From Brevibacillus migulae (GTDB lineage Bacteria; Bacillota; Bacilli; Brevibacillales; Brevibacillaceae), in NCBI RefSeq assembly GCF_004521915.1, contig NZ_SDKD01000035.1, positions 1 through 32,581 of the forward strand: DNA of 32,581 nucleotides, in the 5' to 3' direction. The stretch's first letter is position 1. Every line of letters begins with the position of its first letter. This document shows, piece by piece, positions 23,529 to 31,801 of this stretch. The notes under the pieces are model-generated. The model had not been told where the DNA came from and made no database searches. It worked only from the letters and a program-made list of their open reading frames with translations. The translations under genes were made by a program, and so were the position numbers.

Positions 23529-23843
23529 TTATTTGTGCTCAGGCTCAACCAATTCGATATCTTCAAGAATCTCATCCAGCTTCGCATAAGCGGCTTCTTC
23601 CTCAGATTCTTCCAGAGGCACCAGTTCTCCGCCATCCAAGCTAAACACGAAGATGTCGATTTCTTCTTCTGTATCATCATCAGCTTCTCCTTCATCAAGA
23701 GCAGCTGTGAGGGCCACATATTGCTTTTGGTTTACATCAAACAGTGCGATGACTTCAAAATCGCCAAGCTCCTCGCCATTTTCGTCATCAAGCGTAATCA
23801 GATCGCCAATGGCCAGATCTTTGTTTTCCGCTTCATTTGTCAT
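23529..23843 (-). CDS. DUF1292 (YrzB-like) protein
   Basis: A 104-residue, very acidic protein. The DUF1292 core is clear: ITLDDENGEELGDFEVIALF, YVALTAAL, IDIFVFSLDGGELVPLEES, and a helical acidic tail AAYAKLDEILEDIELVEPE. Members are conserved across Bacillota, usually near the alanyl-tRNA synthetase/RuvX-like genes; their biochemical role is unknown. Here it stands alone between the DinB-family gene and the DUF3892 gene. GAAGGA is rather far (about 11 nt) from the ATG. It ends at a U-rich hairpin. Confidence 0.85.
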   Translation of the reverse strand: MTNEAENKDLAIGDLITLDDENGEELGDFEVIALFDVNQKQYVALTAALDEGEADDDTEEEIDIFVFSLDGGELVPLEESEEEAAYAKLDEILEDIELVEPEHK

Positions 23844-23932
23844 TCGTCGACACGTCCTTCACTCTCTAAATGTTTTCTTGCTTTCATTACCATCTTACTT
23901 TTTTTTTCCGAAAGAAGCAAAAAAAGAATTCA

Positions 23933-24253
23933 TTAAAAGCTAGGCAGCTGATCGAGATTGTTTTCCTTGATTCCGTCCGGCTCACTGCGCAAAATATCTC
24001 GGCCGTATTTATGGAATACGTCAACATGAGCGAGCTTCCCGGCCTTGGCCTCTTGCAATGCCGTCACATAGTCAAGCTGCCTGCCCGTATTGGTCTGAAA
24101 TGCGATCAGGTCCCCGTCGTCATTTTTCCGCACAGCCACGATTTGCTCTTTTCCGTCAGATGCGTTTCCTTGCGCCGCTTCCTGATAAGCCTGTTCGGAC
24201 GCAGCCGCTTTGTATTGGGCGTATACTTCTTCAAACCGTTGCTGGTTGTCCAT
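23933..24253 (-). CDS. DUF3892-type protein
   Basis: A 106-residue protein from the ATG 24251-24253, which follows GGAGGGATG; the longer frame to 24301 has no site. The C-terminal half has the DUF3892 pattern: EQIVAVRKNDDGDLIAFQTN, then TGRQLDYVTALQEAKAGKLA, HVDVFHKYGRDILRSEPDG and the terminal NNLDQLPSF. The family is small, found in Bacillota, with no known function. The N-terminal half is a Gln/Ala-rich helix (FEEVYAQYKAAASEQAYQEA). Soluble, apparently monocistronic. Confidence 0.8.
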   Translation of the reverse strand: MDNQQRFEEVYAQYKAAASEQAYQEAAQGNASDGKEQIVAVRKNDDGDLIAFQTNTGRQLDYVTALQEAKAGKLAHVDVFHKYGRDILRSEPDGIKENNLDQLPSF

Positions 24254-24334
24254 CTCTGCATCCCTCCACTTGTTAGCATGCAACACTTTGGGTGTAGGCA
24301 TGTAACCAAATGAAGGGGAAACGGTGAAAATACG

Positions 24335-24373
24335 AAAAAAGAAGCAACTCCTTGAACAGAATCGCTTCTTTTT
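24335..24373. terminator. Terminator of the small gene at 24379
   Basis: AAAAAGAAGC (24336-24345) pairs with GCTTCTTTTT (24364-24373), giving a U-rich end on both strands. It sits directly after the small minus-strand gene. Confidence 0.75.
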
Positions 24374-24378
24374 CCCGT

Positions 24379-24558
24379 TTATTCGTCGATTTCAACTAGC
24401 ACGCCTTTTTCCATCAAAAAAGCCTCTTCCGCTTGCAAAATGGTCACGATTACGTCTCGGCTCGCCTTCATGCCTGCCGATTCCAACCGTTTTTCAATGA
24501 ATACCAACAATTCTTCGAAGTCCAATACTTGAACTTCTTGCTTGTCTTGGTCTGCCAT
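24379..24558 (-). CDS. Small hypothetical protein, possible last gene of the ABC operon
   Basis: A 59-residue acidic protein starting at ATG 24556-24558 (or GTG 24561) after AGGGGG. It is helical with heptad-like Leu/Glu spacing (FEELLVFIEKRLESAGM) and a C-terminal EKGVLVEIDE. It lies about 50 nt after the permease stop with no hairpin between, so it may be co-transcribed with the ABC operon, and it is followed by a terminator. Small proteins of this type are common in Bacillota genomes; I cannot name the family. Confidence 0.6.
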   Translation of the reverse strand: MADQDKQEVQVLDFEELLVFIEKRLESAGMKASRDVIVTILQAEEAFLMEKGVLVEIDE

Positions 24559-24608
24559 CACACTAACCCCCTGTCGTTGCCAATCTCCACCATTCTACAC
24601 GAATCAGC

Positions 24609-25460
24609 CTACTTCTTCCAACCCCAATACCTCTTCCGCACAGGATGGAGCAAGTATGTGCTCCACATGATGAGGACAATGGTGAGAATCAGATAGACTA
24701 CGCTAAAAAACAACCACGGGGTGACATCAGGCTCAATCGCTGGGCCGATCGATTCGCCCAAGATGCTTAACATGACATATACCGGATTGGAAGAGGCTAA
24801 CCATTGCAATCCAAGCTGATTAAACACTTCGTCACCCAGATATTTATCGGGATAAAGCTCGGTTAACAACATCCCGATAAACAGGCACAACAGCCCAGTA
24901 CCGACCACAAAGAAAAACGCCAGTCCATAGGCAGTGATCGTACTTACACTCGTCCGTTTGATCCAAGTGGAGCAAAAGATACCCAAAGCCCCAAAAAAGA
25001 TGATGTTCATCGCCAGAAAAAGAACGAACAACGAGAGCTGTTGCGGGGAGATTCCTCCATACAGAAAGACAAAACTGTATAAAGGCAAAGTCGCTACGAC
25101 CATTAAAAAGATGAATGCCAGTGAAGTAATCAGCTTGCTGATAATGATGCGTCCGGGAGACAGATGAGTAGTCAACAACACGTGGAGCGTCTGCCGTTCT
25201 CTTTCACCGCTGATGGCCCCAGCTGACAAAGCCGGCGCGATAAAGCAGATCATCGCGTACTGAATCGCAGCCATCATCAGAAACATATCCCGGTTCTCCC
25301 CCGGCGTCATATACGTATTCATCTCCGTAATGTACAGAAAACCAAGCAAAATAGCCCCCATGACAAACAGGTAAGTGCCGAGTATCCAAAAGCTCCGCTT
25401 GGAACGAAAACGTTCGCGCATTTCCTTTACGATTAGGGGATTGGAAAAGAAATCTTTCAT
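24609..25460 (-). CDS. ABC-2 type transporter permease
   Basis: A 283-residue membrane protein with six likely helices: about 25-47, 62-82 (AIQYAMICFIAPALSAGAI), 106-130, 135-160, 175-198 and 250-270. SGERERQTLHVLLTTHLSPG is the coupling segment shared by NatB/NosY/GldF-type permeases. The N-terminus NPLIVKEMRERFRSKRSFW is typical of this group. Its ATG directly follows the TAA of the ATPase gene. Together they form an exporter or an ATP-driven membrane machine of unknown substrate; association with a GATase-like extracytoplasmic protein resembles gliding-type GldA/GldF/GldG systems. Confidence 0.87.
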   Translation of the reverse strand: MKDFFSNPLIVKEMRERFRSKRSFWILGTYLFVMGAILLGFLYITEMNTYMTPGENRDMFLMMAAIQYAMICFIAPALSAGAISGERERQTLHVLLTTHLSPGRIIISKLITSLAFIFLMVVATLPLYSFVFLYGGISPQQLSLFVLFLAMNIIFFGALGIFCSTWIKRTSVSTITAYGLAFFFVVGTGLLCLFIGMLLTELYPDKYLGDEVFNQLGLQWLASSNPVYVMLSILGESIGPAIEPDVTPWLFFSVVYLILTIVLIMWSTYLLHPVRKRYWGWKK

Positions 25461-26387
25461 TTAATTCCCCACCCCTTCCGTAATTGCCAAAAAGACATCC
25501 TCCAGATTTTCTTTCGATTCACCAAATTGCACAACCGGAATGCCTGCATCGATTAATTTCTGCAGCAGCGCCGCTTTATCTGATTCCGTGCCCGTAAATT
25601 GAAAGCGGAAATGGCTGGCCTTGTCATCCAATCTGCGCACGTAAGGAAATGCCTCCAAAAGCTGCAGGGCATGATCGTGTTTTTCCAAGACCTTCACTTC
25701 CATGACAGAGATGCCTCTGGTTCCGACGCTGACATCATCGACTGCCCCGCATGCGATTAACCTGCCTTTTTCAATGACCCCGATTTCATCACACAGCTCC
25801 GCAAGCTCGGGAAGAATATGCGAGCTAATCAGGATGGTTTTCCCCATTTTTCGCAGCTCTTTCAAAATCTCGCGCATCTCAATTCTCGCCCGCGGATCCA
25901 ACCCCGACGCGGGCTCATCGAGGATCAACACCTCTGGACTATGCACGAGACAGCGGGCCAGACCCAGGCGCTGCTTCATCCCGCGGGACAAGGCATCCAC
26001 ATACGAATCCGCCTTGTTGGAAAGATTGACCAGCTCCAGCAAATCCGCAATCAAAGACCTGCGTTTTTCCGGCGGGATATGATACGCTGCCGCATAGAAT
26101 TCGAGATACTCTGTCGTTTTCAAGTTATCGTATACGCCAAAAAAATCAGGCATGTACCCTAACGCTTGCCGGACTGCTTTCGGTTCCTTGCAGACATCGT
26201 AGCCAGCCACATAGGCGCGCCCGCTGGTTGGTTCAAGCAGAGTGGACAGGATCAGCATGGTGGTTGACTTTCCCGCACCATTCGGGCCGATAAATCCAAA
26301 GACCTTGCCTTTCTCAATATTCAAATTGAGTTCATGCAATGCTTCCACTTTGCCATAATGCTTGGTTAGTTGCTGGGTCAAGATCAT
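25461..26387 (-). CDS. ABC transporter ATP-binding protein
   Basis: A 308-residue nucleotide-binding subunit. Walker A GPNGAGKST, Q-loop GYMPDFFGVYDNL, signature LSRGMKQRLGLARCL, Walker B VLILDEPASGLDP and switch His in ILISSHILPE are all intact. The C-terminal 80 residues form the accessory domain seen in NatA/GldA-type exporters. The start overlaps the stop of the large membrane protein by 4 nt (ATGA), and the permease start abuts its stop, so the three are co-translated. Confidence 0.94.
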   Translation of the reverse strand: MILTQQLTKHYGKVEALHELNLNIEKGKVFGFIGPNGAGKSTTMLILSTLLEPTSGRAYVAGYDVCKEPKAVRQALGYMPDFFGVYDNLKTTEYLEFYAAAYHIPPEKRRSLIADLLELVNLSNKADSYVDALSRGMKQRLGLARCLVHSPEVLILDEPASGLDPRARIEMREILKELRKMGKTILISSHILPELAELCDEIGVIEKGRLIACGAVDDVSVGTRGISVMEVKVLEKHDHALQLLEAFPYVRRLDDKASHFRFQFTGTESDKAALLQKLIDAGIPVVQFGESKENLEDVFLAITEGVGN

Positions 26388-28654
26388 GAGGATTGTTCCA
26401 CTCCTTCCACCTGGAAGTAAGGCTGCGGCAAGGAAAGACGCTGATCGGTTGGATTGCTGAAACGGATCAGGATTCGTCCCTCTTCATTGACATATTCAGT
26501 GAGCTTTTCCGTCAGCTGCACTCGTTCTTCCCGTCCCAATGGCTGCCACGTGCCGCTCTTGCTGTGGTAGATTTCCTTTTTAAACGGGCGGTACGGACTT
26601 TGGTCCAGCGGGATTTCCACCCGTGTGACGCGAAGATTAGCCTGATTGAGTGACAGTGCAAACGTAGCCTCGCCTCTGATGATGTCAAACATGTTTGGCG
26701 TATTGGATTCAACATTTCCTTTCTGATCGATGAGAAACACATTATTCGTGCCATACGGGTAAATGAACGTCCCCGTCTGATTTGCCTGCAACCGAATCCG
26801 CTGCATGAGGACATTCCAATAATGCCGTTTCCCTTCAAGCAGCACGTCTACTGTATGGAGTGGTTGTGCGGAAACCCCAACCAGTCGCACTTCGTTTGAC
26901 CCGACAAAGCTGGTCGATTTTTTGAGCTGTTCGATGTGCTCCTCTCTTGTCTGGGCCTTATCGCTCGGCAGCAAGCCTTCCATCTGCTCGGCGATGTAAA
27001 ATTCCTCCACAGCCGCTTCCACCTGCTTCGTTTCGCCGGGTTTCATTGCCCCCAGTGAAATCCGTTGCATGCCAAGGTCTAAATAGAGATTCTCCAGCGC
27101 AAACACCGTACGGTTCACAATTGTCCCGGTAATTTTCCCGTTCATCACGGACAAATCTGACTCAAATGCACCAATATCCGTACGAATCCCGGATGAAATG
27201 ATTTGTTTTTCCGATAAGTAAGGAACATTGCGAAAAGCAAGCGTGGTTGCGCCATTTTCGTCTGTCACAACCATGGCTCCCTCTTCTCCCCAATTTCCTC
27301 CTGAGGAATTGACGGGTACAGTCAACATCTCTTTGTCCAAGCGCAGATCATAGTCCCCGCCAGATACGGAGAGAATGGAAGATGCCGTTTGCACCTCCGC
27401 CATTTTCTTGTCCAAGAGCAATAGCTTGGATACATGGTAGCTGGCATTCGTTTGCACAATCAGTGTCCGACCGATTAAGTAAACAGAAAGCGAGAGGACT
27501 ACTGCCGACACAGGGATAATCCCCCATGCCCAAATATGACGGTCCTTTCGTTTCAATAGCCAATACAGGATGGGCGAGATAAACAGCAGGTATATCATGA
27601 ATATTCCAATGATCCACGTAACCTTGGGCATCTGCACCTCTGGTATATACTTGCTTAAAGAAAGCAGGGAACGGTCAACCGGATTCAGTTCATTCTTTTT
27701 TTCAATGCTATCCAAAGCGTTGCTTTGCGTGAATACCTTTTGCCAAAGCTGACGATTATGCTGCCAAGATGCCAACGGTTCTGCCGTCACATCGAAATTT
27801 ACAAAAATTAGCACTCCTGCTCCGACTTGTTTTGTAGTAAAATATGGATAATTCTGGTTGTACACAGGAATCGCTTCCAACGGAGGGATTTCCCCACCGG
27901 TCAATTGGCGCAGTTCCGTCATATCCGTACGCAAACCACTTTTCCCTGCTGCCACAGGGAAGATATCTTGAAACTGAGCAAATAGAGAGCCTGCCCGGCT
28001 ATCGCCAGAGAGGATCAGCACTCCTCCGCGGTTCAGCCATTCCTTGATTGCAAGGACCTGCTCGGAAGAAATTTGTACATGCCCCGTGTCTGCAAAAGCC
28101 AAGACGTCCAGGTTTTTTAAAAGCCATGATTCACTTGGCAGCATCTCAGGTTCCATATGTTGCACGGAGAACGGCACCCATTGATGGTCACGCTGATCAC
28201 TGCCGATCGCCAAAAAGTGAAAGGCATTGTTATTATCGCCAATCACTCCCACAGTTCGTTCTCCTTTCGGGTTGAAGGAGCTCAATTTTTCTCTAGCTAC
28301 CAGCAGATCTCCCTTCATGAGCCGCACCTCGGCCGGACCGTTTAGCAGGTACTCAGCAGGCACATCGATCGGGACGGCTTGCGATTCCCCTGCGTGGATC
28401 GTCACAGCCTTCCGATACATCGGTTGTTTTCCTCCAGCCTCTTGGGTCTGAGTAAAGATAACCGTTCCCTGCAAAGCTTCCGTGCTGTTGTTATGTACCG
28501 TAACGTTCAAGCGTGTCCATTGATTAAACGTAAAAATGCCGCCCAATGGCAAATCAACCGTGAGATCATATGCTTCCTCCGCCTTCGCGGGGAGAAGGGA
28601 CACAAGCATTATCAATGCCAGCAGCACAGCCGCCCCATTTTTCAATCGATTCAT
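26384..28654 (-). CDS. Large membrane-anchored envelope protein with GATase-like domain
   Basis: A 756-residue protein from the ATG at 28654. A signal peptide (about 1-26, hydrophobic core VLLALIMLVSLLPAKA) is followed by a beta-rich extracytoplasmic part (FTFNQWTRLNVTVHNNS is CARDB- or filamin-like). Residues about 134-235 resemble the GATase-1-like/DUF4350 fold (VGVIGDNNN, LDVLAFAD, GGVLILSGDSRAG). Two membrane helices follow at about 346-367 and 374-397, then a second beta-rich extracytoplasmic part of some 300 residues. This layout resembles GldG/YtrF-like partners of ABC-2 exporters, which may sense or bind cell-wall material; the function is unknown. The preferred start follows AGGA and AAAGGAG; the longer frame starts with an unsupported TTG. 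Confidence 0.72.
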   Translation of the reverse strand: MNRLKNGAAVLLALIMLVSLLPAKAEEAYDLTVDLPLGGIFTFNQWTRLNVTVHNNSTEALQGTVIFTQTQEAGGKQPMYRKAVTIHAGESQAVPIDVPAEYLLNGPAEVRLMKGDLLVAREKLSSFNPKGERTVGVIGDNNNAFHFLAIGSDQRDHQWVPFSVQHMEPEMLPSESWLLKNLDVLAFADTGHVQISSEQVLAIKEWLNRGGVLILSGDSRAGSLFAQFQDIFPVAAGKSGLRTDMTELRQLTGGEIPPLEAIPVYNQNYPYFTTKQVGAGVLIFVNFDVTAEPLASWQHNRQLWQKVFTQSNALDSIEKKNELNPVDRSLLSLSKYIPEVQMPKVTWIIGIFMIYLLFISPILYWLLKRKDRHIWAWGIIPVSAVVLSLSVYLIGRTLIVQTNASYHVSKLLLLDKKMAEVQTASSILSVSGGDYDLRLDKEMLTVPVNSSGGNWGEEGAMVVTDENGATTLAFRNVPYLSEKQIISSGIRTDIGAFESDLSVMNGKITGTIVNRTVFALENLYLDLGMQRISLGAMKPGETKQVEAAVEEFYIAEQMEGLLPSDKAQTREEHIEQLKKSTSFVGSNEVRLVGVSAQPLHTVDVLLEGKRHYWNVLMQRIRLQANQTGTFIYPYGTNNVFLIDQKGNVESNTPNMFDIIRGEATFALSLNQANLRVTRVEIPLDQSPYRPFKKEIYHSKSGTWQPLGREERVQLTEKLTEYVNEEGRILIRFSNPTDQRLSLPQPYFQVEGVEQSS

Positions 28655-28677
28655 ATCTGTCCTGTTCTCCTTTATGG

Positions 28678-29745
28678 TCAACGCCGTTTTGCCACTGAAA
28701 AGGCAAGGGAATGTACGGATTGGTAAGCGATCAACACATCTTCTTGGTTACTGGACCAATTGGTGCGCACAATTTTGTCCTGAACCCCCGAGGGAATCGG
28801 CAAGCTGACGATCTGGACAGGCTTTTCATGCAGGCGGGCTTCAGCCAGATTGCCATTGGATGTAGTAAAGACGAGACGATCATCGGAAAGCCAATCCGGC
28901 CACTTCCCCGCTCCCACTTCCTGCACTTGTCCGGAGGCCAGATCGATCACGGAAACCATCCCATCATGCACATACGCGAGACCAGCTCCGCTCGGTGACC
29001 AAGCAGGCTGGCTGCCGTCCGCCACTTTTCTTTTTTCAAGTGACACGGTGCTGTTCACCCAGACCTCTTCATGGGTCCCTTTTCTTCGCGTATACGCAAT
29101 CAAACGGTTATCTGGGGACCAGTCCGGTGTGCTGAACTTGGTGCCGGGCTCCTCGATCAGCAGACGGCTGCTCGCTTGGTGACCGCCCTCTTCGGAAGCA
29201 TTGATCAGCCAGATCCTCGTGATATCCCCGCTCTCCTCCACCACAGCCAGGCGATCCATTCGATTGGCCCATGAAACAGCCTGGTAGTCCCCTTTGGTTG
29301 CCGGCAGTTGAAAGCGCAAGATCTCCTTTTCATCCTGCAAGGACCGCAAGAACAGCCTCGCTCCATCCGCTACGTATGCGATTTGCTCTCCGTTTGGTGC
29401 CAAAGCAATTTGCTCAACTGCTTGAATCGGGGGCAGCCAATTGAGCGCCTCTTCCTGAGAGATGACGAAATGCCTGCACCAGAAAAACAGGGAGAACGAG
29501 AGGCCCAATAGGATTGCTCCCCCTGCCATCCAGCGCTTCTTGCGCCACCACGGTACGACTTTTACCACCTGCCTGCCCGCTTGCATACGCTCCATTTCCC
29601 GCATCCGTTCCAACAGTTGTGCTTTCAAATCCGCCTTCAGTTGATAGTTGACCGGGACCTTTTGCCGCAATTGAGTCAGATGCTGAAGAAGATCGGAAAT
29701 GGTTGAATCATGCATCTCTTCACGCAGATGTTTATCGTCTTTCAA
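28678..29745 (-). CDS. Single-pass membrane beta-propeller protein, candidate anti-sigma factor
   Basis: About 355 residues from the TTG at 29745, which follows AAGGAGGGG by 6 nt; an upstream in-frame ATG (29763) lacks a site. A cytoplasmic helical N-terminus of about 70 residues (SDLLQHLTQLRQKVPVNYQL) is followed by positive WWRKKRW, one membrane helix (about GGAILLGLSFSLFFW) and an extracytoplasmic PD40/WD40-like propeller with repeats such as LAPNGEQIAYVADG, TPDWSPDNRLIAYTRR and QPAWSPSGAGLAYVHDG. The gene overlaps the sigma gene by 14 nt. Topology and order match an anti-sigma factor that binds its sigma in the cytoplasm and senses outside; no zinc-binding HxxxCxxC motif is present, so it would be a non-ZAS type. 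This role is inferred. Confidence 0.72.
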   Translation of the reverse strand: MKDDKHLREEMHDSTISDLLQHLTQLRQKVPVNYQLKADLKAQLLERMREMERMQAGRQVVKVVPWWRKKRWMAGGAILLGLSFSLFFWCRHFVISQEEALNWLPPIQAVEQIALAPNGEQIAYVADGARLFLRSLQDEKEILRFQLPATKGDYQAVSWANRMDRLAVVEESGDITRIWLINASEEGGHQASSRLLIEEPGTKFSTPDWSPDNRLIAYTRRKGTHEEVWVNSTVSLEKRKVADGSQPAWSPSGAGLAYVHDGMVSVIDLASGQVQEVGAGKWPDWLSDDRLVFTTSNGNLAEARLHEKPVQIVSLPIPSGVQDKIVRTNWSSNQEDVLIAYQSVHSLAFSVAKRR

Positions 29746-30313
29746 TGCGATCCCCTCCTTCATACAACTTTTTCAACTGCTGCAAGGCGCGGTAGGAGAT
29801 CATTTTGACACTTGACTCGGTTTTGCCCAACACCTCTGCCACTTGATGAATTTTCAAATCCCCAAAGTAGCGTAGAGTCAAGACATCACGCTGATCTTGT
29901 GTGAGCAGCTCCAACCGATCCCGCAATAAAGCGATTTCTTCATTCGTTAACACTTGTTGCTCCGGCTGCCAGGTTTCATCCGTTTCGTCTGCCAAATAAT
30001 CATCATGCTCCACGGGGATTTCCCGATTTTTTCGGACGAAATCGACAAACGCATTATGGGCAATCCGAAAGATCCAGGACGCAAACGGATTGGTCCTGCT
30101 GTATTGGTCAAACTTTTCCAATGCCTTCAAAAATACCGTTGTCGTCAAATCATCTGCATCCCATGAATTATGTACACGATAGCGCAAATACCGATTCACT
30201 CGATCAAAATATTCATCATATAGCTCGGTAAAGGAGCGCGATTCATAATACTCCTTCTTTTCAGGCAGAGTATCCACTTCCTCGTGCATCCCCCGTTTGA
30301 TTGCCATCCCCAT
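29732..30313 (-). CDS. ECF (extracytoplasmic function) sigma factor
   Basis: A sigma-70 family protein of 193 residues, starting at ATG 30311-30313 with GGAGG spaced 7 nt. Region 2 spans SFTELYDEYFDRVNRYLRYR with DADDLTTTVFLKALEKF and FASWIFRIAHNAFVDFVRKN; region 4 is LTQDQRDVLTLRYFGDLKIH, QVAEVLGKTESSVKMISYRA. Regions 1 and 3 are absent, as in ECF sigmas. It heads a five-gene unit with the propeller protein, GATase-like membrane protein, ABC ATPase and permease, which it probably controls. On the minus strand TGACCC-N15-CGTC, within about 80 nt upstream, vaguely resembles an ECF promoter and would mean autoregulation, but the -35 is poor. The start codon at 30334 of the longer frame is unsupported. 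Confidence 0.9.
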   Translation of the reverse strand: MGMAIKRGMHEEVDTLPEKKEYYESRSFTELYDEYFDRVNRYLRYRVHNSWDADDLTTTVFLKALEKFDQYSRTNPFASWIFRIAHNAFVDFVRKNREIPVEHDDYLADETDETWQPEQQVLTNEEIALLRDRLELLTQDQRDVLTLRYFGDLKIHQVAEVLGKTESSVKMISYRALQQLKKLYEGGDRIERR

Positions 30314-30390
30314 CACTCTTCCTCCCAAGCCCACTGCGGTTTCTCTCTTTACATGTGACGATTCTCAGGCATGTTGGGTCACTATTTGGT

Positions 30391-30441
30391 AAAAAAAAAG
30401 AAGGACCCACTCGGCGCCGTTTTGTTTGCACCAGGTGGGCC
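30391..30441 (-). terminator. Terminator of the PLP lyase gene
   Basis: CCCAC/GTGGG outer pairing with an inner GGTGC/GCGCC stem, followed on the minus strand by TTCTTTTTTTTT. It ends the gene at 30461 and separates it from the sigma operon. Confidence 0.85.
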
Positions 30442-30460
30442 AGTCAACATACGAAGGTGT

Positions 30461-31609
30461 TTATGCTTGATCAAGCGCCTGCTTCAGCTCGGCAATGATG
30501 TCATCGTGTGCCTCAATGCCAACGGATAGACGGACCAACCCTTTGGTAATCCCTGTGGCCTGTCGCTGCTCTTCGCTCAAAGCCCGATGAGAGGTCGTGA
30601 CGGGATGAGAAACCGTTGTTTCCACACCTGCCAGCGACGGAGCAAAGCTAATCCATTTCAGGGAACGATAGAACTTGTAAATGAGGGATTCGTCAGCCAA
30701 TGCGAAGGAGACCATTGCCCCTTGCTTTGCTCTGTGGAAAAAGCTTGTTTCTTCTTCGCTAGGGTAATACGTCTTCGCAACAGCGGGATGGTTGCGCAAA
30801 AAGGCCGCGACTTGCTTGGCATTGTCACATTGGCGTTCCATTCGGACTGCCATCGTTTTCAATCCGCGTGATGTCAGCCACGCTTCGAATGGGCTTAAAG
30901 ATGCCCCGAAATTGACGACAATTTCCTTCGCGCGCTCCACCAAATCTTTGCGTCCCACCAACACACCAGCAGTAACATCGCTATGTCCGCCAATATACTT
31001 GGTGGCGCTGTGCACAACCAAATCAGCTCCATAAGCAATGGGACGGACGAGATATGGTGTCGCAAAAGTGTTATCCACCATCACGATTAGCCCATGGCGC
31101 TTGGCTTCCTGGAACCAGTACGGCATATCCACAACGGTTAACAACGGATTGGTGATGGTCTCGAGGAAAAGCATTTTCGTTGTTGGACGCAGAGAATCGG
31201 CCAAATTCTTTTCATTTGTCAAGTCAATGAGTGTCATCTCGATCTGAAACCGGGACAACTCTTTGCTTAACAGGGCATACGTACCACCGTAAATTTCGTG
31301 TGACGCCAAAATGTGGTCACCTGGCTTCAGTACAGCTAAAAGTCCCGCCATGATCGCACCCATGCCTGAAGCAGCGCTGACGCCTAACTCTGCATCTTCC
31401 AACGCGGCCACGGCATCGGCCAGCTCCACTTGATTCGGGTTTCCGTTGCGTGTATATAGATAATTGCGTTCACCTGCATAGTACTGTTCGACTTCTTCCA
31501 GACCCGGAAATGCAAACACCGATGTCTGATAAATCGGAGTTGCCTTGCTTACATCTGCAATCGGTGCATGACTGATGTGTACGGTTTTTGTTTCGAAGCG
31601 TTCGGCCAT
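30461..31609 (-). CDS. Trans-sulfuration-family PLP enzyme (Cys/Met metabolism)
   Basis: A 382-residue member of the cystathionine gamma-synthase/gamma-lyase/methionine gamma-lyase family. The Schiff-base lysine is Lys204 in VVHSATKYIGGHSD, with Asp179 in MVDNTFATP, Tyr108 in HEIYGGTYAL and the inter-subunit YTR (52-54). Features such as SAASGMGAIM and ETITNPLLTVVD are shared by the whole family, so sequence reading cannot separate synthase, gamma-lyase and methionine gamma-lyase; Cys at the usual methionine gamma-lyase position is absent (IYGGTYA). No SAM riboswitch or T-box is visible in the 190-nt upstream region. Transcribed from an extended -10 promoter, divergent from the cyclophilin gene. 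ATG with GGAGTGGAG upstream. Confidence 0.9.
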   Translation of the reverse strand: MAERFETKTVHISHAPIADVSKATPIYQTSVFAFPGLEEVEQYYAGERNYLYTRNGNPNQVELADAVAALEDAELGVSAASGMGAIMAGLLAVLKPGDHILASHEIYGGTYALLSKELSRFQIEMTLIDLTNEKNLADSLRPTTKMLFLETITNPLLTVVDMPYWFQEAKRHGLIVMVDNTFATPYLVRPIAYGADLVVHSATKYIGGHSDVTAGVLVGRKDLVERAKEIVVNFGASLSPFEAWLTSRGLKTMAVRMERQCDNAKQVAAFLRNHPAVAKTYYPSEEETSFFHRAKQGAMVSFALADESLIYKFYRSLKWISFAPSLAGVETTVSHPVTTSHRALSEEQRQATGITKGLVRLSVGIEAHDDIIAELKQALDQA

Positions 31610-31637
31610 TACTCTCCACTCCTGTTTGCTTTTCTTT

Positions 31638-31646
31638 ATTATACCA
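31638..31646 (-). promoter_or_regulatory. Extended -10 promoter of the PLP enzyme gene
   Basis: On the minus strand TGGTATAAT gives a perfect -10 (31638-31643) with the TGn extension. No -35 lies at the usual spacing; TTGACC is 21 bp upstream. Confidence 0.65.
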
Positions 31647-31729
31647 TAATGAGCGTAAATACTTGGTCAAAATGTGGGAGTATGACGAATTAGGACTTAT
31701 AGACCGAAAAAACTAGGTCATGGGTCCAG

Positions 31730-31760
31730 TTGGAAATGCTAGTCCGATTTGTGCTATAAT
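31730..31760 (+). promoter_or_regulatory. Promoter of the cyclophilin lipoprotein gene
   Basis: TGCTATAAT (-10 TATAAT at 31755-31760, with extended TGn) and TTGGAA (31730-31735), spacer 19 bp. It lies 41 nt before the start codon. Confidence 0.6.
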
Positions 31761-31801
31761 CCTGACGTGCAACCACCCCAGACAGGGAAAGGAAGGTATG
31801 T

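Noticed and set aside
31610..31801. SAM riboswitch or T-box upstream of the PLP enzyme gene
   Set aside because: The leader from the predicted start is only about 22 nt, with no room or pairing for either structure.
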